64,000 nucleotides of DNA from Rhodococcus sp. Leaf247 (lineage in GTDB: Bacteria > Actinomycetota > Actinomycetes > Mycobacteriales > Mycobacteriaceae): NCBI RefSeq assembly GCF_001426185.1, contig NZ_LMRP01000002.1, positions 1,070,144-1,134,143 of the forward strand, read 5' to 3'. Made by a program: the position numbers and the translations under genes. The notes beneath the pieces were generated by a model that worked only from the letters and a program-made list of their open reading frames with translations, was not told the DNA's origin and did no database searches. This document shows positions 33,627-43,288 of the stretch, in pieces. How positions within the stretch are numbered: position 1 is the first letter of the stretch; every line of letters starts with the position of its first letter.

Positions 33627-34991
33627 TCAGCCGGACTGCTTCCCGAACAGGCCCGAGCTGCCGTGTCCGCCGTGCGAGGAGGCGAACTCGTACGCGGACT
33701 CGGCATGCTCGTGCTCGTCGATGCCGTCCGTCTCGTGCTGCGGATCCGCTCTGATCCCGATGGTCAGCTTCAGCACCGTGGCGATGGCCGCGGTGACCAG
33801 GAACGCGTACGCGAGAACGACGACCACGGCGACGGCCTGTCGACCGAGCTGCGTGACGCCACCGCCGTAGAACAGGCCGTCGACACCGGGCGGCATGTCG
33901 CTGCTGGCGAGGAGACCGATCATGAGCGTGCCGACGATGCCGCCGACCAGGTGCACTCCGACCACGTCGAGCGAGTCGTCGTACCGGAAGCGGTACTTGA
34001 GGCCGATCGCCAGAGCGCAGGCGACACCGGCGGCTGCGCCGACGCCCAGAGCGCCGATCGGCGTGACGGCCGTGCACGACGGCGTGATCGCCACCAGACC
34101 GGCGACGACGCCCGACGCCGCGCCGAAGGATGTGGCCTTCCCGTCGCGGATCTTCTCGACCACCAGCCACGCGACCATCGACATCGCGCCCGCGCCCATC
34201 GTGTTGACCAGCGCGACCGCGGCGATTCCGTCGGCAGCCAACGACGACCCGGCGTTGAATCCGAACCAGCCGAACCACAGCAGTCCGGCACCCACCATGA
34301 CGGCGGGCAGGTTGTGCGGCCGCATCGCCTCGCGGGGCCACCCACGGCGCTTGCCGACGACGAGGGCGAGCGCCAGTCCGGCCGCGCCGGCATTGATCTC
34401 CACCGCGGTGCCGCCGGCGAAGTCGATGGCCTTCAGCTGATTGGCGATCCAGCCTCCGGTCTCCGCGGTGACACCGTCGAACGCGAACACCCAGTGCGCG
34501 ACGGGAAAGTAGACGAGTGTCGCCCAAAGACCGGCGAAGATCACCCACGGCATGAAGCGCATCCGGTCGGCGACGGCGCCGGACACGAGCGCCACGGTGA
34601 CCATCGCAAAGCCTGCTTGGAAGGCGACGAAGGCGAGCGCCGGGACGGTACCCACCAGCGGGATATCGACCGGGCCGCCGCCGGCTCCGAAGCTGCCGCC
34701 GATCAACGAGGTGAGGCCGGCGAACTGCGTCGGGTCCCCGATCCACCCACCGACGCTGTCGTCGCCGAACACCATCGAGTATCCGAACAGGACCCACAGC
34801 ACCCACACGACCCCGATGGCCGAGAGGCTCATCATCATCATGTTCAGCACGCTCTTCACGCGCACCATGCCGCCGTAGAAGAACGCGAGGCCGGGGGTCA
34901 TCAGCAGCACCATGGCGGCGCTGGCCAACACCCAGGCCGTGTTGCCCGCGTCCGGAACACCCATCGTCGGATACGCAAGAGTGGAGTACAC
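33627..34991 (-). CDS. amt: Ammonium transporter
   Basis: A 454-residue Amt channel for ammonium/ammonia with eleven expected membrane helices. Signature segments are AGNTAWVLASAAMVLLMTPG, FYGGMVR, FPVAHWVF, NAGAAGLALALV and the histidine-containing DVVGVHLVGG, which lines the pore. The C-terminus is His/Glu-rich. GTG 34991 has GGAAGG upstream. No glnB or glnD partner follows, so it is an isolated amt rather than the nitrogen-regulated amt-glnB-glnD operon. It converges on the F420 oxidoreductase gene with 3 bp between stops. Confidence 0.95.
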   Translation of the reverse strand: MYSTLAYPTMGVPDAGNTAWVLASAAMVLLMTPGLAFFYGGMVRVKSVLNMMMMSLSAIGVVWVLWVLFGYSMVFGDDSVGGWIGDPTQFAGLTSLIGGSFGAGGGPVDIPLVGTVPALAFVAFQAGFAMVTVALVSGAVADRMRFMPWVIFAGLWATLVYFPVAHWVFAFDGVTAETGGWIANQLKAIDFAGGTAVEINAGAAGLALALVVGKRRGWPREAMRPHNLPAVMVGAGLLWFGWFGFNAGSSLAADGIAAVALVNTMGAGAMSMVAWLVVEKIRDGKATSFGAASGVVAGLVAITPSCTAVTPIGALGVGAAAGVACALAIGLKYRFRYDDSLDVVGVHLVGGIVGTLMIGLLASSDMPPGVDGLFYGGGVTQLGRQAVAVVVVLAYAFLVTAAIATVLKLTIGIRADPQHETDGIDEHEHAESAYEFASSHGGHGSSGLFGKQSG

Positions 34992-35152
34992 GTAGAACCT
35001 TCCGTCCCCCGGCGTACACCCTCCAGATCGCCTGGATGCTCGGTGACGTACGCCCCGACGGAGAGTAGACCCTGCTCGGGGCGTCGCGAACACAGATCAC
35101 TGAGCACAACCATTGCGTGTTCGACGTTTCGGTGCTGCTCGCGGTCGAGCCC

Positions 35153-35158
35153 TAGTGT
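35153..35158 (+). promoter_or_regulatory. -10 box (TAGTGT) for the leaderless amino-acid ABC transporter mRNA
   Basis: TAGTGT lies 7 nt before the ATG at 35166 in the 174-bp divergent gap between amt and the amino-acid transporter, and no ribosome binding site is present. Confidence 0.55.
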
Positions 35159-35165
35159 TTGTCAC

Positions 35166-36980
35166 ATGCTTGCGCACCGCTCGGGACGATCCCTGATCGC
35201 CCTGGTTCTGACACTTCTCCTCGCCGCCCTTCTCGCCGGATGCGGCTCGTCCTCGGACGACGGCGGATCCTCCGCGGCCGCGGCACCGACGGAGCTGTGC
35301 GCACCTCCCGGTGTCGACAGCGCCTCGTCGACGCCCACCAACTTCGACGCCGCAGCGGCAGCCGCCACCGAGGATCGCTACACGACTCCGTCGGTCACGC
35401 CCCTCGACCGCATCGACACCTCGCAGCTCGGCCTGATCACGCCCGGCCAACTCACTGTCGGCACGCTGTCCGACGCGCCGCCCAGCATCTGCGTCGACGG
35501 TGCGGGCGACTACACCGGCTACGACAACGAGCTGCTGAAGGCCGTCGCCGCCAAGCTCGGCCTGCAGATCAACTTCTCGGGCACCGAGTTCTCGGGTCTG
35601 CTCGCACAGGTCGCCGGCCGACGCTTCGACGTCGGTTCCTCGTCCATCACGACCACCGACGAGCGCCGCAACACCGTCGGGTTCACCAACGGCTACGACT
35701 TCGGATACTTCACCCTCGTCGCGAAGGCCGGCGGCCCGATCACCGCCTTCGAGAACCTCGGACCGGACACGCGCATCGGCGTCGTGCAGGGCACCGTGCA
35801 GGACGACTACGTCGTGAACACCCTTGGCCTCGACCCCGTGAAGTTCCCGGACTACAACACGGCCTACGCGAACCTGCGGACCGGGCAGATCGACGCCTGG
35901 GTCGCACCGTCGCAGCAGGCGGAGGGTCTGGTGAAGCCGGAGGACGGCACGGCGATCACGCAGAACACGTTCAGCCTCAACAACTTCGTCGGCTGGGCCG
36001 TCGCCCGTGACAACCAGCCGCTGATCGACGCCCTGAACTCCGGACTCGACGCGATCATCGCGGACGGCACCTGGGCGCAGCTGTACTCCGACTGGGTTCC
36101 GCGCGAACTCCCGGAGGGCTTCAAGCCCGGCAGCAAGGCGGCGCCGCAGCCCGATCTCCCCGACTTCGCCGCCATCGCCGCGCAGAACGACGCGAACGCT
36201 CCCGCAGCGCAGGCCGTCGCACCCAAGTCGACGTTCGAGCAGCTCGGGGACACGTTCTTCGACTGGGAGCTCTACAAGAAGGCGCTGCCGGACCTGCTGA
36301 AGACCGGCCTGCCGAACACCCTGATCCTGGCGTTGGCGTCGGGCATCATCGGCACCGTCCTCGGCATGCTGCTCGCTCTCGCGGGACTTTCGCGTACTCG
36401 GTGGCTGCGCTGGCCCGCCCGCGTGTACACCGACATCTTCCGCGGACTGCCCGCCGTCGTGATCATCCTGGTCATCGGCCTGGGCATCGGACCGGTGGTC
36501 AGCGGCATCACCGGCAACAACCCGTACTGGCTCGGCGCGGTGGCGCTGTCGCTGCTCGCGGCCGCGTACATCGGCGAGATCTTCCGCTCCGGCATCCAGA
36601 GCGTCGAGAAGGGGCAGATCGAGGCAGCACGTGCGCTCGGGTTCAGCTACCGCCGCTCGATGCGCCTGGTCGTGGTGCCGCAGGGTGTCCGACGCGTGCT
36701 GCCGGCCCTGGTCAACCAGTTCATCTCGTTGATCAAGGACTCGTCGCTGATCTACTTCCTGGGTCTGCTGGCCACGCAGCGCGAGCTGTTCGCCGTCGGT
36801 CGCGACCTCAACGCCCAGACCGGCAACCTGTCCCCGCTGGTCGCCGCCGGCCTGGTGTATCTCGCCATGACCGTGCCGCTGACCCACCTGGTCAACTACA
36901 TCGACAAGCGTCTGCGCGTCGGCAAGGCCGAGCAGACTCTCGACCCGGTCGAACAGGCCATCGTCGTGGAAAGAGGCTGA
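35166..36980 (+). CDS. Amino-acid ABC transporter: substrate-binding lipoprotein fused to permease
   Basis: A 604-residue fusion. A lipoprotein signal with lipobox LLAGC opens the protein, followed by a family 3 solute-binding domain (about 80-320; SICVDGAGDYTGYDNELLKA, then GLLAQVAGRRFDVG), a linker, and a HisM/GlnP-type permease (about 365-590) with the EAA-like loop AARALGFSYRRSMRLVVVPQG. One polypeptide thus captures and moves a polar amino acid such as glutamine or glutamate. It is leaderless from ATG 35166 and followed 3 bp later by its ATPase gene. Ligand not determined. Confidence 0.93.
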   Translation: MLAHRSGRSLIALVLTLLLAALLAGCGSSSDDGGSSAAAAPTELCAPPGVDSASSTPTNFDAAAAAATEDRYTTPSVTPLDRIDTSQLGLITPGQLTVGTLSDAPPSICVDGAGDYTGYDNELLKAVAAKLGLQINFSGTEFSGLLAQVAGRRFDVGSSSITTTDERRNTVGFTNGYDFGYFTLVAKAGGPITAFENLGPDTRIGVVQGTVQDDYVVNTLGLDPVKFPDYNTAYANLRTGQIDAWVAPSQQAEGLVKPEDGTAITQNTFSLNNFVGWAVARDNQPLIDALNSGLDAIIADGTWAQLYSDWVPRELPEGFKPGSKAAPQPDLPDFAAIAAQNDANAPAAQAVAPKSTFEQLGDTFFDWELYKKALPDLLKTGLPNTLILALASGIIGTVLGMLLALAGLSRTRWLRWPARVYTDIFRGLPAVVIILVIGLGIGPVVSGITGNNPYWLGAVALSLLAAAYIGEIFRSGIQSVEKGQIEAARALGFSYRRSMRLVVVPQGVRRVLPALVNQFISLIKDSSLIYFLGLLATQRELFAVGRDLNAQTGNLSPLVAAGLVYLAMTVPLTHLVNYIDKRLRVGKAEQTLDPVEQAIVVERG

Positions 36981-36983
36981 CAC

Positions 36984-37739
36984 ATGACTACTACTCCTCA
37001 GACGGATTCGTTGACCGGCGTCTCGCTCGCCGGGCGAGATCTGCACCTGTCGTTCGGTACCAACAAGGTTCTGCGCGGCGTCGACATCGACGTCGCAGCG
37101 GGCGGCACCACGACCGTCATCGGACCGTCGGGCTCCGGCAAGTCCACTCTGCTGCGTGTGCTGAACCGTCTGCACGAGCCGGAACAGGGCGACATCCTTC
37201 TCGACGGCCGATCGGTGCTGAAGGACGATCCCGACGCACTGCGCCAGCGCATCGGCATGGTGTTCCAGCAGTTCAACCTGTTCCCGCATCGCACTGTGCT
37301 GGACAACGTCGCTCTCGGACCGTGGAAACTCAAGGGACGCAGCAAAGACGAGGCTCACGCCGTCGCCCTCGATCAGTTGGACAAGGTCGGACTGAAGGAG
37401 AAGGCAGGCTCACGACCGGGCAACCTGTCCGGTGGTCAGCAGCAGCGCGTCGCCATCGCTCGTGCGCTCGCGATGACTCCGCAGGTCATGTTCTTCGACG
37501 AGGCAACCTCCGCGCTCGACCCCGAGCTGGTCAAGGGCGTCCTGGCCCTGATGGCGGACCTCGCGACCGGCGGCATGACGATGGTCGTCGTCACGCACGA
37601 GATGGGCTTCGCTCGCTCGGTGTCCGACCGCGTCCTGTTCATGGACCACGGCAGCGCCGTCGAGGTGGGCCCACCCGCTGCGCTGTTCGACGATCCGCAG
37701 ACCGATCGACTGCAGCGGTTCCTGTCCGAAGTGCTCTGA
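36984..37739 (+). CDS. Amino-acid ABC transporter ATP-binding protein
   Basis: A 251-residue GlnQ-type ATPase that powers the adjacent fused receptor-permease. Walker A is GPSGSGKST (47-55), the signature is LSGGQQQR, Walker B is [12 protein letters not shown], and the switch His is in VVVTHEMG. The Q-loop [10 protein letters not shown] is typical of polar amino-acid importers. ATG 36984 has GAAAGAGG upstream and lies 3 bp after the permease stop. Confidence 0.97.
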   Translation: MTTTPQTDSLTGVSLAGRDLHLSFGTNKVLRGVDIDVAAGGTTTVIGPSGSGKSTLLRVLNRLHEPEQGDILLDGRSVLKDDPDALRQRIGMVFQQFNLFPHRTVLDNVALGPWKLKGRSKDEAHAVALDQLDKVGLKEKAGSRPGNLSGGQQQRVAIARALAMTPQVMFFDEATSALDPELVKGVLALMADLATGGMTMVVVTHEMGFARSVSDRVLFMDHGSAVEVGPPAALFDDPQTDRLQRFLSEVL

Positions 37740-37796
37740 TCTCCGAGCCGCGAATGTGACGCGGCGCACAGCATCCCGCGTACCGTCGAGAGAGAT

Positions 37797-37824
37797 GCCG
37801 ACATTCGCACTCGAGAATGTCGGC
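37797..37824. promoter_or_regulatory. Inverted repeat upstream of fdhA
   Basis: GCCGACATTC and GAATGTCGGC form a perfect 10-bp inverted repeat with an 8-nt loop, ending 27 bp before the fdhA start. It could be an operator for formaldehyde response or the terminator of the ABC transporter operon. An ATG at 37795 gives an in-frame alternative start, judged less likely than the one with GGGAG at 37852. Confidence 0.4.
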
Positions 37825-37851
37825 GCTCTACCTCGAACGGGAGCTGAACAC

Positions 37852-39072
37852 ATGGCCGACAACAGAGCCGTCGCCTACGCCGGAGCCGGGAAGGTCGAGG
37901 TCGTCGACATCGACTTCCCCAGCTTCACCCTGCAGGACGGGCCCGGCGTGAATCCGGCGAGTGTGGGCCGCGAGTGTCCGCACGGCGTGATTCTCAAGGT
38001 CGTCTCCACCAACATCTGCGGCAGCGACCAGCACATGGTGCGAGGCCGTACGACGGCCCCCGAGGGCCTGGTCCTCGGCCACGAGATCACCGGCGAGGTC
38101 ATCGAAGTCGGCCGCGACGTGGAGTTCATCAAACAGGGTGATCTGTGCTCGGTTCCGTTCAACATCGCGTGCGGTCGCTGCAAGAACTGCAAGGAACGCA
38201 AGACCGGCATCTGCCTGAACGTCAATCCCGATCGTCCCGGCGCCGCCTACGGTTACGTCGACATGGGCGGCTGGGTCGGAGGCCAGGCCGAGTACGTCAT
38301 GGTGCCGTACGCGGACTGGAACCTGCTGAAGTTCCCCGACCGCGACCAGGCCATGGAGAAGATCCTCGACCTGACGATGCTGTCGGACATCTTCCCCACC
38401 GGCTTCCACGGCTGCGTGACCGCCGGAGTGGGAGTCGGATCCACGGTCTACATCGCCGGCGCCGGTCCGGTCGGGCTCGCCGCGGCGGCCAGCGCGCAAC
38501 TGCTCGGCGCCGCCGTCGTCATCGTCGGCGACCTCAACGAGAGTCGGCTCGCGCAGGCCCGCAGTTTCGGCTGCGAGACGGTCGATGTCAGCAAGGGCGA
38601 TCCCAAGGATCAGATCGAACAGCTGCTCGGGGTGCCGGAGGTGGACTGCGGCGTCGACGCCGTCGGGTTCGAGGCTCGTGGCCACGGTGACGGCTCTGCC
38701 ACGGAAGCGCCTGCGACAGTGCTGAACTCGCTCATGGACATCACCACGGCGGGCGGTTCGCTCGGCATTCCGGGGCTGTACGTCACCGGTGACCCCGGAG
38801 CATCCGACGAGGCCGCCAAGGTCGGTGCGTTGTCGCTGAGCCTCGGTACCGGCTGGGCGAAGTCGTTGTCGTTCGCCACCGGCCAATGCCCGACGATGCA
38901 GTACCACCGCGGACTGATGATGGCGATCCTGCACGATCGGGTGCAGATCGCGAAGGCCGTCAACGCACGCGCCATCTCGCTCGAGCAGGCTCCGCAGGGC
39001 TACGCCGACTTCGACTCCGGTGAGGCCACGAAGTTCGTCCTCGATCCGCACGGATTGCTCGGCGCCGCCTAG
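37852..39072 (+). CDS. fdhA: Glutathione-independent formaldehyde dehydrogenase
   Basis: Zinc-dependent dehydrogenase oxidising formaldehyde to formate with tightly bound NAD, without glutathione or mycothiol. The 406-residue protein matches the Pseudomonas putida type: catalytic zinc ligands Cys56 (NICGSDQH) and His77-Glu78 (GHE), structural zinc cysteines in CGRCKNCKERKTGIC, and the nucleotide-binding stretch GAGPVGLAAAASAQLLGA. ATG 37852 has GGGAG upstream. It is monocistronic between the ABC transporter and a strong terminator, with an inverted repeat in its promoter. Confidence 0.95.
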   Translation: MADNRAVAYAGAGKVEVVDIDFPSFTLQDGPGVNPASVGRECPHGVILKVVSTNICGSDQHMVRGRTTAPEGLVLGHEITGEVIEVGRDVEFIKQGDLCSVPFNIACGRCKNCKERKTGICLNVNPDRPGAAYGYVDMGGWVGGQAEYVMVPYADWNLLKFPDRDQAMEKILDLTMLSDIFPTGFHGCVTAGVGVGSTVYIAGAGPVGLAAAASAQLLGAAVVIVGDLNESRLAQARSFGCETVDVSKGDPKDQIEQLLGVPEVDCGVDAVGFEARGHGDGSATEAPATVLNSLMDITTAGGSLGIPGLYVTGDPGASDEAAKVGALSLSLGTGWAKSLSFATGQCPTMQYHRGLMMAILHDRVQIAKAVNARAISLEQAPQGYADFDSGEATKFVLDPHGLLGAA

Positions 39073-39080
39073 TCACGGTC

Positions 39081-39117
39081 GGTGCGGAGAGCCGCGGTAT
39101 CCGCGGTTCTCCGCACC
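39081..39117 (+). terminator. Terminator of fdhA
   Basis: An inverted repeat with 17-nt arms and one G-U pair (39081-39097 and 39101-39117, core GGTGCGGAGA) follows the fdhA stop by 8 bp. Confidence 0.85.
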
Positions 39118-39200
39118 GTTCGTCCGCCGTTCATCTCGCAGTACCCGGGGAGTTGCTTACCTTCTCTTTGCCTTTTGCTCGGCATCCCTACGGTCGTGCG

Positions 39201-41255
39201 GTGACCACGATTCCGCTGCCCCTGATCGTCTCCCATCAGCACGACGGTTCGTCCTCCCGATCGTCGCTGACGTGTAAGTACAAGTGCGGTGACGCCTGCT
39301 TCCACGAGGTGCCGAACACGTCGAGCAGCGAATACTTCGGCGACATCGTCAAGACCGCGATGACGCGTCGCGGCATCCTGCGCGGTGGAGCGATGGCCGT
39401 GCTGGCCGTCGGTGCCACCAGCGCGCTCGCCGCGTGCGGGACGGGCGATGAGGGAACTGCCACCACGGCGTCGGCCACCCCCACTCCGGAACCGCGCGGC
39501 CTCGACTTCACCGCCGTCGCACCGAACACCGAGGACGCGGTCGTCGTCCCGGAGGGCTACGAGCAGGCCGTCGTGATCCGCTGGGGCGATCCGGTAGTCG
39601 ACGGCGCGCCGGCGTTCGACTTCGACAACCAGACCTCGGCGGCGCAGGAGAAGCAGTTCGGGTTCAACAACGACTTCGCCGGTCTGCTGCCTATCGACGG
39701 GTCCTCGACCGAGTACCTCCTGGTGGTCAATCACGAGTACACCACCGAGCCGTTCCTCTTCAAGGGTTACGACGCCGAGAACCCCACCGCCGAGCAGGTC
39801 GCCATCGGCATTGCCGCCCATGGCCTTTCGGTCGTACAGGTCGCCGGAGAGAACGGCTCGGGCAAGCTCACTCCGCAGATGGGCCGCTACAACCGTCGCA
39901 TCACCGGGTCCACCGAGTTCGTCGTCACCGGTCCGGCGGCAGGAAGCAACTTCCTCAAGACGTCTGCGGATCCGACAGGCACCAAGGTCTTCGGCACGTT
40001 CAACAACTGCTCGGGTGGTGTGACTCCCTGGGGCACAGTGTTGTCCGGCGAGGAGAACATCAACCAGTACTTCGCCAACGCCGAGAGCGTCACCGATCCG
40101 GTGGCCGCCGCTCGCCTGGCGCGTTACGGCGTCGAAGGTGCTGCGTCCGAGCGCAAGTGGGAGCGGTTCGACAAGCGTTTCGATCTGGCGCAGGAGCCGA
40201 ACGAGGTGAATCGCTTCGGATGGGTCGTCGAGGTCAACCCGTGGGATCCCACCGCCGCGCCCATCAAGCACACCGCACTGGGCCGCTTCAAGCACGAGGC
40301 CGCCACCATCCACGTCACCGACGACGGAACCGTCGTGGCCTACAGCGGTGACGACGAGCGGTTCGACTACATGTACAAGTTCGTCTCGTCGCGAAAGATG
40401 ATGCAGGGCAGTGGTGCTGCCGCGCTGCGGTCCAACGTGACACTTCTCGACGCCGGCACCCTGTATGTCGCGAAGCTCTCCGGCGACGCTCCCGACCAGA
40501 TCGACGGCAGCGGCAAGCTCCCCACCACGGGGCAGTTCGCCGGCAAGGGTGAGTGGATCCCCCTGCTGCGCACCGGCGAGGACGGGAAGGGCGAGTCGCT
40601 CGTCGACGGTATGTCCGCGGAAGAGGTCGCGGTCTTCACGCGACTCGCGGGTGACAAGGTCGGCGCCACCAAGATGGACCGGCCCGAGGACTTCGAGCCC
40701 AACCCGGTCACGGGCAAGGTGTACGTCGCCCTGACGAACAACTCGAACCGCGGTACCGAGGGCAAGGCGGGCGCCGACGAGGCCAACCCGCGCGACAAGA
40801 ACAAGAACGGGCAGGTGCTCGAACTCGACGACGACCACGCCGGCACCAGTTTCACGTGGAACCTTCTGCTGGTCTGTGGTGACCCGTCAGCCGCCGACAC
40901 CTACTTCGGCGGCTTCGACAAGACTCAGGTAAGCCCCATCTCGTGCCCCGACAACCTGGCCTTCGATCCCGACGGCAACCTGTGGATCTCGACCGACGGC
41001 AATGCCCTCGACTCCAACGACGGACTGTTCTCCGTCGTCCTGGACGGCGAGCGGCGCGGGCAGACCAAGCAGTTCCTCACCGTGCCCAAGGGCGCCGAGA
41101 CGTGCGGTCCCATCGTGCAGGAGCAGCGCGTCGTCGTCAGCGTCCAGCACCCGGGCGAGGAGGACGACGCCAGCGCCGACGCGCCCGCCTCCCACTGGCC
41201 GGACGGTGGATCGTCGCAGCCCAGGCCGTCGGTCGTGGCGGTGTGGAAGGTCTGA
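39201..41255 (+). CDS. phoX: PhoX-family (DUF839) secreted alkaline phosphatase
   Basis: A 684-residue metal-dependent phosphomonoesterase of the PhoX family, exported by the Tat pathway. A conserved leader of 53 residues (including SLTCKYKCGDACFHEVPNT) precedes the twin-arginine motif TRRGILRGG at about 55-63 and a hydrophobic stretch ending in ACG. The body has VNHEYTTEPFLF, NNCSGGVTPWGTVLSGEEN, FKHEAATIHV and DNLAFDPDGNLW, which supply Ca/Fe ligands in the family. GTG 39201 lies 6 nt after a TACGGT box (leaderless). It probably frees phosphate from organic esters outside the cell. Confidence 0.9.
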   Translation: MTTIPLPLIVSHQHDGSSSRSSLTCKYKCGDACFHEVPNTSSSEYFGDIVKTAMTRRGILRGGAMAVLAVGATSALAACGTGDEGTATTASATPTPEPRGLDFTAVAPNTEDAVVVPEGYEQAVVIRWGDPVVDGAPAFDFDNQTSAAQEKQFGFNNDFAGLLPIDGSSTEYLLVVNHEYTTEPFLFKGYDAENPTAEQVAIGIAAHGLSVVQVAGENGSGKLTPQMGRYNRRITGSTEFVVTGPAAGSNFLKTSADPTGTKVFGTFNNCSGGVTPWGTVLSGEENINQYFANAESVTDPVAAARLARYGVEGAASERKWERFDKRFDLAQEPNEVNRFGWVVEVNPWDPTAAPIKHTALGRFKHEAATIHVTDDGTVVAYSGDDERFDYMYKFVSSRKMMQGSGAAALRSNVTLLDAGTLYVAKLSGDAPDQIDGSGKLPTTGQFAGKGEWIPLLRTGEDGKGESLVDGMSAEEVAVFTRLAGDKVGATKMDRPEDFEPNPVTGKVYVALTNNSNRGTEGKAGADEANPRDKNKNGQVLELDDDHAGTSFTWNLLLVCGDPSAADTYFGGFDKTQVSPISCPDNLAFDPDGNLWISTDGNALDSNDGLFSVVLDGERRGQTKQFLTVPKGAETCGPIVQEQRVVVSVQHPGEEDDASADAPASHWPDGGSSQPRPSVVAVWKV

Positions 41256-41258
41256 CGC

Positions 41259-42608
41259 TCAGCCGAGCCAGTCGAGCACGCTGGCAGCTGTCCACGACTG
41301 CTGCATGCTGCCCAGCGGCTCGCCGGTGAACGGTTCGTAGTACTCGGCGAAGCTGCCGTCGCCGGCCTGACGAAGGCCTTCCTCGCGCAGCATCGCCGAG
41401 CGCTCGGACCATCCGCGTCGGGCGAAGGCCCAGGAGAACAGCCATGTGATGACGGGCCACACCGGCCCGCGCCAGTACTCCCTGGCCCGGAAGTCGCGGG
41501 AGATGGGCGACGTGGACGGGGGCACGGCGTACGCGAAATCGGGGTGGCCGCAGAATCGCGGTCCCTCGAACAGCCGGAGCAGGGCGCGCTCGGTGTCGCG
41601 AGGCAGCCCGCCGCACAGCAGTGGCGCGAACATCGCCATCGTGTCGGTCTTGATCCACTCGCCCGAACGCACGTCGCGGTCCCGAGCGGCGCCGGATCGA
41701 GGGTCCGTCGTCGCGACGACTCCGGCGCGGAAGTGGTCGGCCCACCCACGCAACTCCCGGACGTCGGCATGCGGTCGGGAGTGGTCCTCGCCGATGGTGG
41801 CGAGGACATCGCACGCAACGGCGAAGATCGCGCTGACGAAGACGTCCTCCACGGCGAAACTCATACCGGCGTGCATGGCGACGTCGTCGTAGTTCGCCAA
41901 CTTCATCTCTTCGAGCAACCACAGGTAGCGGTCGTACTCGACATCGCTGGGGCGTTGCGACGAGTCGGTGACGATGGAGGTGTCCTCCCGCAGGTACGGG
42001 GGCACGACACCCGGGATGACCTTGGAGTACGCCTTGTCCCACCGAGGTGAGTTGTCCATGCCGGACTCCCACCCGTGGTGCAGCGTGATGCGGCCGGTGC
42101 CGTCCTGGTCCCGCGCGTGCGCGAGCCACCGGTGCCAGCGCACCAGGTCCGGCCAGCGGCGATCGAGGAACTCACCGGCGACCTGCCGCGTTGTCCGTCC
42201 ACGGCGTCGAGCGTGGTCGAGGACTCGTTGCACGGCGATCGCATGCACGGGCGGTTGCGTGATGCCCGACGTGTGGACACCGATCGGGGCGTGTGCGGCC
42301 AGGTCGCTGACCTGCCAGCGCGCGGGCCCGGGGAAGTACCCGTCGACACCGCTGGCGAACACGATGTGCGGAATCATCCCGTTCGACCACTGCGCGGACA
42401 GCAACGTGTCCAGTTCGACCACTGCACGCTCGACGCTCAACGGAGCCAGGCCGACGGACACGAACGCCGCATCCCAGCTCCACATGTGCGGGTACAGCCG
42501 GGGCGCGGCGCTGGTCATGGTGCCCAGATCGTTGCCGCGCAGGAGGTAGGCAGCCCGGGCTGCGAGCTGGGTGGGTGTGAATCCGGGGGCGGCCATGTGA
42601 GACATCAT
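41259..42608 (-). CDS. Glucosylglycerate hydrolase (GH63-type)
   Basis: Hydrolyses glucosylglycerate, a compatible solute made under nitrogen limitation, to glucose and glycerate. The 449-residue (alpha/alpha)6-barrel enzyme closely follows the recalled M. hassiacum enzyme: LYPHMWSWDAAFV, GYFPGPARW, HGWESGMDNSPRWD with the catalytic acid Asp185 (Asp182 in that enzyme by alignment offset), and the basic-side glutamate near FAEYYEPFTGEPLG. The first ATG (42608) was kept; Met5 is an alternative with equal support. It converges on phoX with 3 bp between stops. Confidence 0.93.
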   Translation of the reverse strand: MMSHMAAPGFTPTQLAARAAYLLRGNDLGTMTSAAPRLYPHMWSWDAAFVSVGLAPLSVERAVVELDTLLSAQWSNGMIPHIVFASGVDGYFPGPARWQVSDLAAHAPIGVHTSGITQPPVHAIAVQRVLDHARRRGRTTRQVAGEFLDRRWPDLVRWHRWLAHARDQDGTGRITLHHGWESGMDNSPRWDKAYSKVIPGVVPPYLREDTSIVTDSSQRPSDVEYDRYLWLLEEMKLANYDDVAMHAGMSFAVEDVFVSAIFAVACDVLATIGEDHSRPHADVRELRGWADHFRAGVVATTDPRSGAARDRDVRSGEWIKTDTMAMFAPLLCGGLPRDTERALLRLFEGPRFCGHPDFAYAVPPSTSPISRDFRAREYWRGPVWPVITWLFSWAFARRGWSERSAMLREEGLRQAGDGSFAEYYEPFTGEPLGSMQQSWTAASVLDWLG

Positions 42609-42663
42609 CCGTCGGGGGTCGACATCCTGCAGGGTGCGGGTCGGATCGGGTGGTTCGTCCGCC

Positions 42664-43248
42664 TTACCTCCGCGCGCGCTCCACCACCGACACGACGACC
42701 GCGGTCAGTTCGTCGTAGGCGTCCGCGATGTCGACACTGCCGTCCGCGGCGGCCGCCGACACCGCGTCGGCGGCACCCAGCATGGCGATGATCGCAGCAG
42801 TCGAGATCGCGCCGCCGGTGACGTGGGGTGCCAGAATCCGTTCACATCGTTCGGCGTACGCGCGGTCCGCGCGCCTCTTGTAGTCCGCCATCTCCGCGGA
42901 ACCCTCGAGGGCCGCGGCGACGCCCGCGAGTTCTCGGCCGTGCTGGGTGACGCACTCGATGTGTGAGACGGCGAGCGCACGCGCGCACCCGTCCACCGAG
43001 TCGGCGCGCACGGCGGCGACCGCTGCGTCGAGGGCGACGCTCTGGCGCGCGTCGTACTCCTCGAACAACGCCACCAGCAGTGCTGACCGTGATGGGAAGT
43101 GAGCGTAGACAACAGGTTTGGTCACCCCCGCGGCCTCGGCGAGGTGACCCAGCGTCAAGGCGTCGGCACCTTGTTCGCGCACGATCGCCCAGGCGAGGTC
43201 CACCAGCTGGTGCCGCCTGTCCTCCCGAGCCATTCGTGCTCGTGCCAT
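42664..43248 (-). CDS. TetR-family transcriptional regulator
   Basis: A 194-residue TetR repressor with the helix-turn-helix AEAAGVTKPVVYAHFPSRSALLVALFEEY and a C-terminal ligand-binding domain rich in Ala. It is divergent from a flavodoxin-like quinone reductase, and three copies of a 12-14-bp direct repeat lie between them, a probable shared operator. The regulator is likely to repress itself and the reductase until a quinone-type or electrophilic inducer appears; the inducer is inferred from the partner gene only. Confidence 0.9.
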   Translation of the reverse strand: MARARMAREDRRHQLVDLAWAIVREQGADALTLGHLAEAAGVTKPVVYAHFPSRSALLVALFEEYDARQSVALDAAVAAVRADSVDGCARALAVSHIECVTQHGRELAGVAAALEGSAEMADYKRRADRAYAERCERILAPHVTGGAISTAAIIAMLGAADAVSAAAADGSVDIADAYDELTAVVVSVVERARR

Positions 43249-43288
43249 TCCTGTACCCCCGAATCCCTTGCCGACGTGACCTACCGAC

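Noticed and set aside
33663-35165. 500-codon upstream extension of the amino-acid transporter frame
   Set aside because: It lies antisense to amt; the lipoprotein signal and a -10 box fix the start at 35166.
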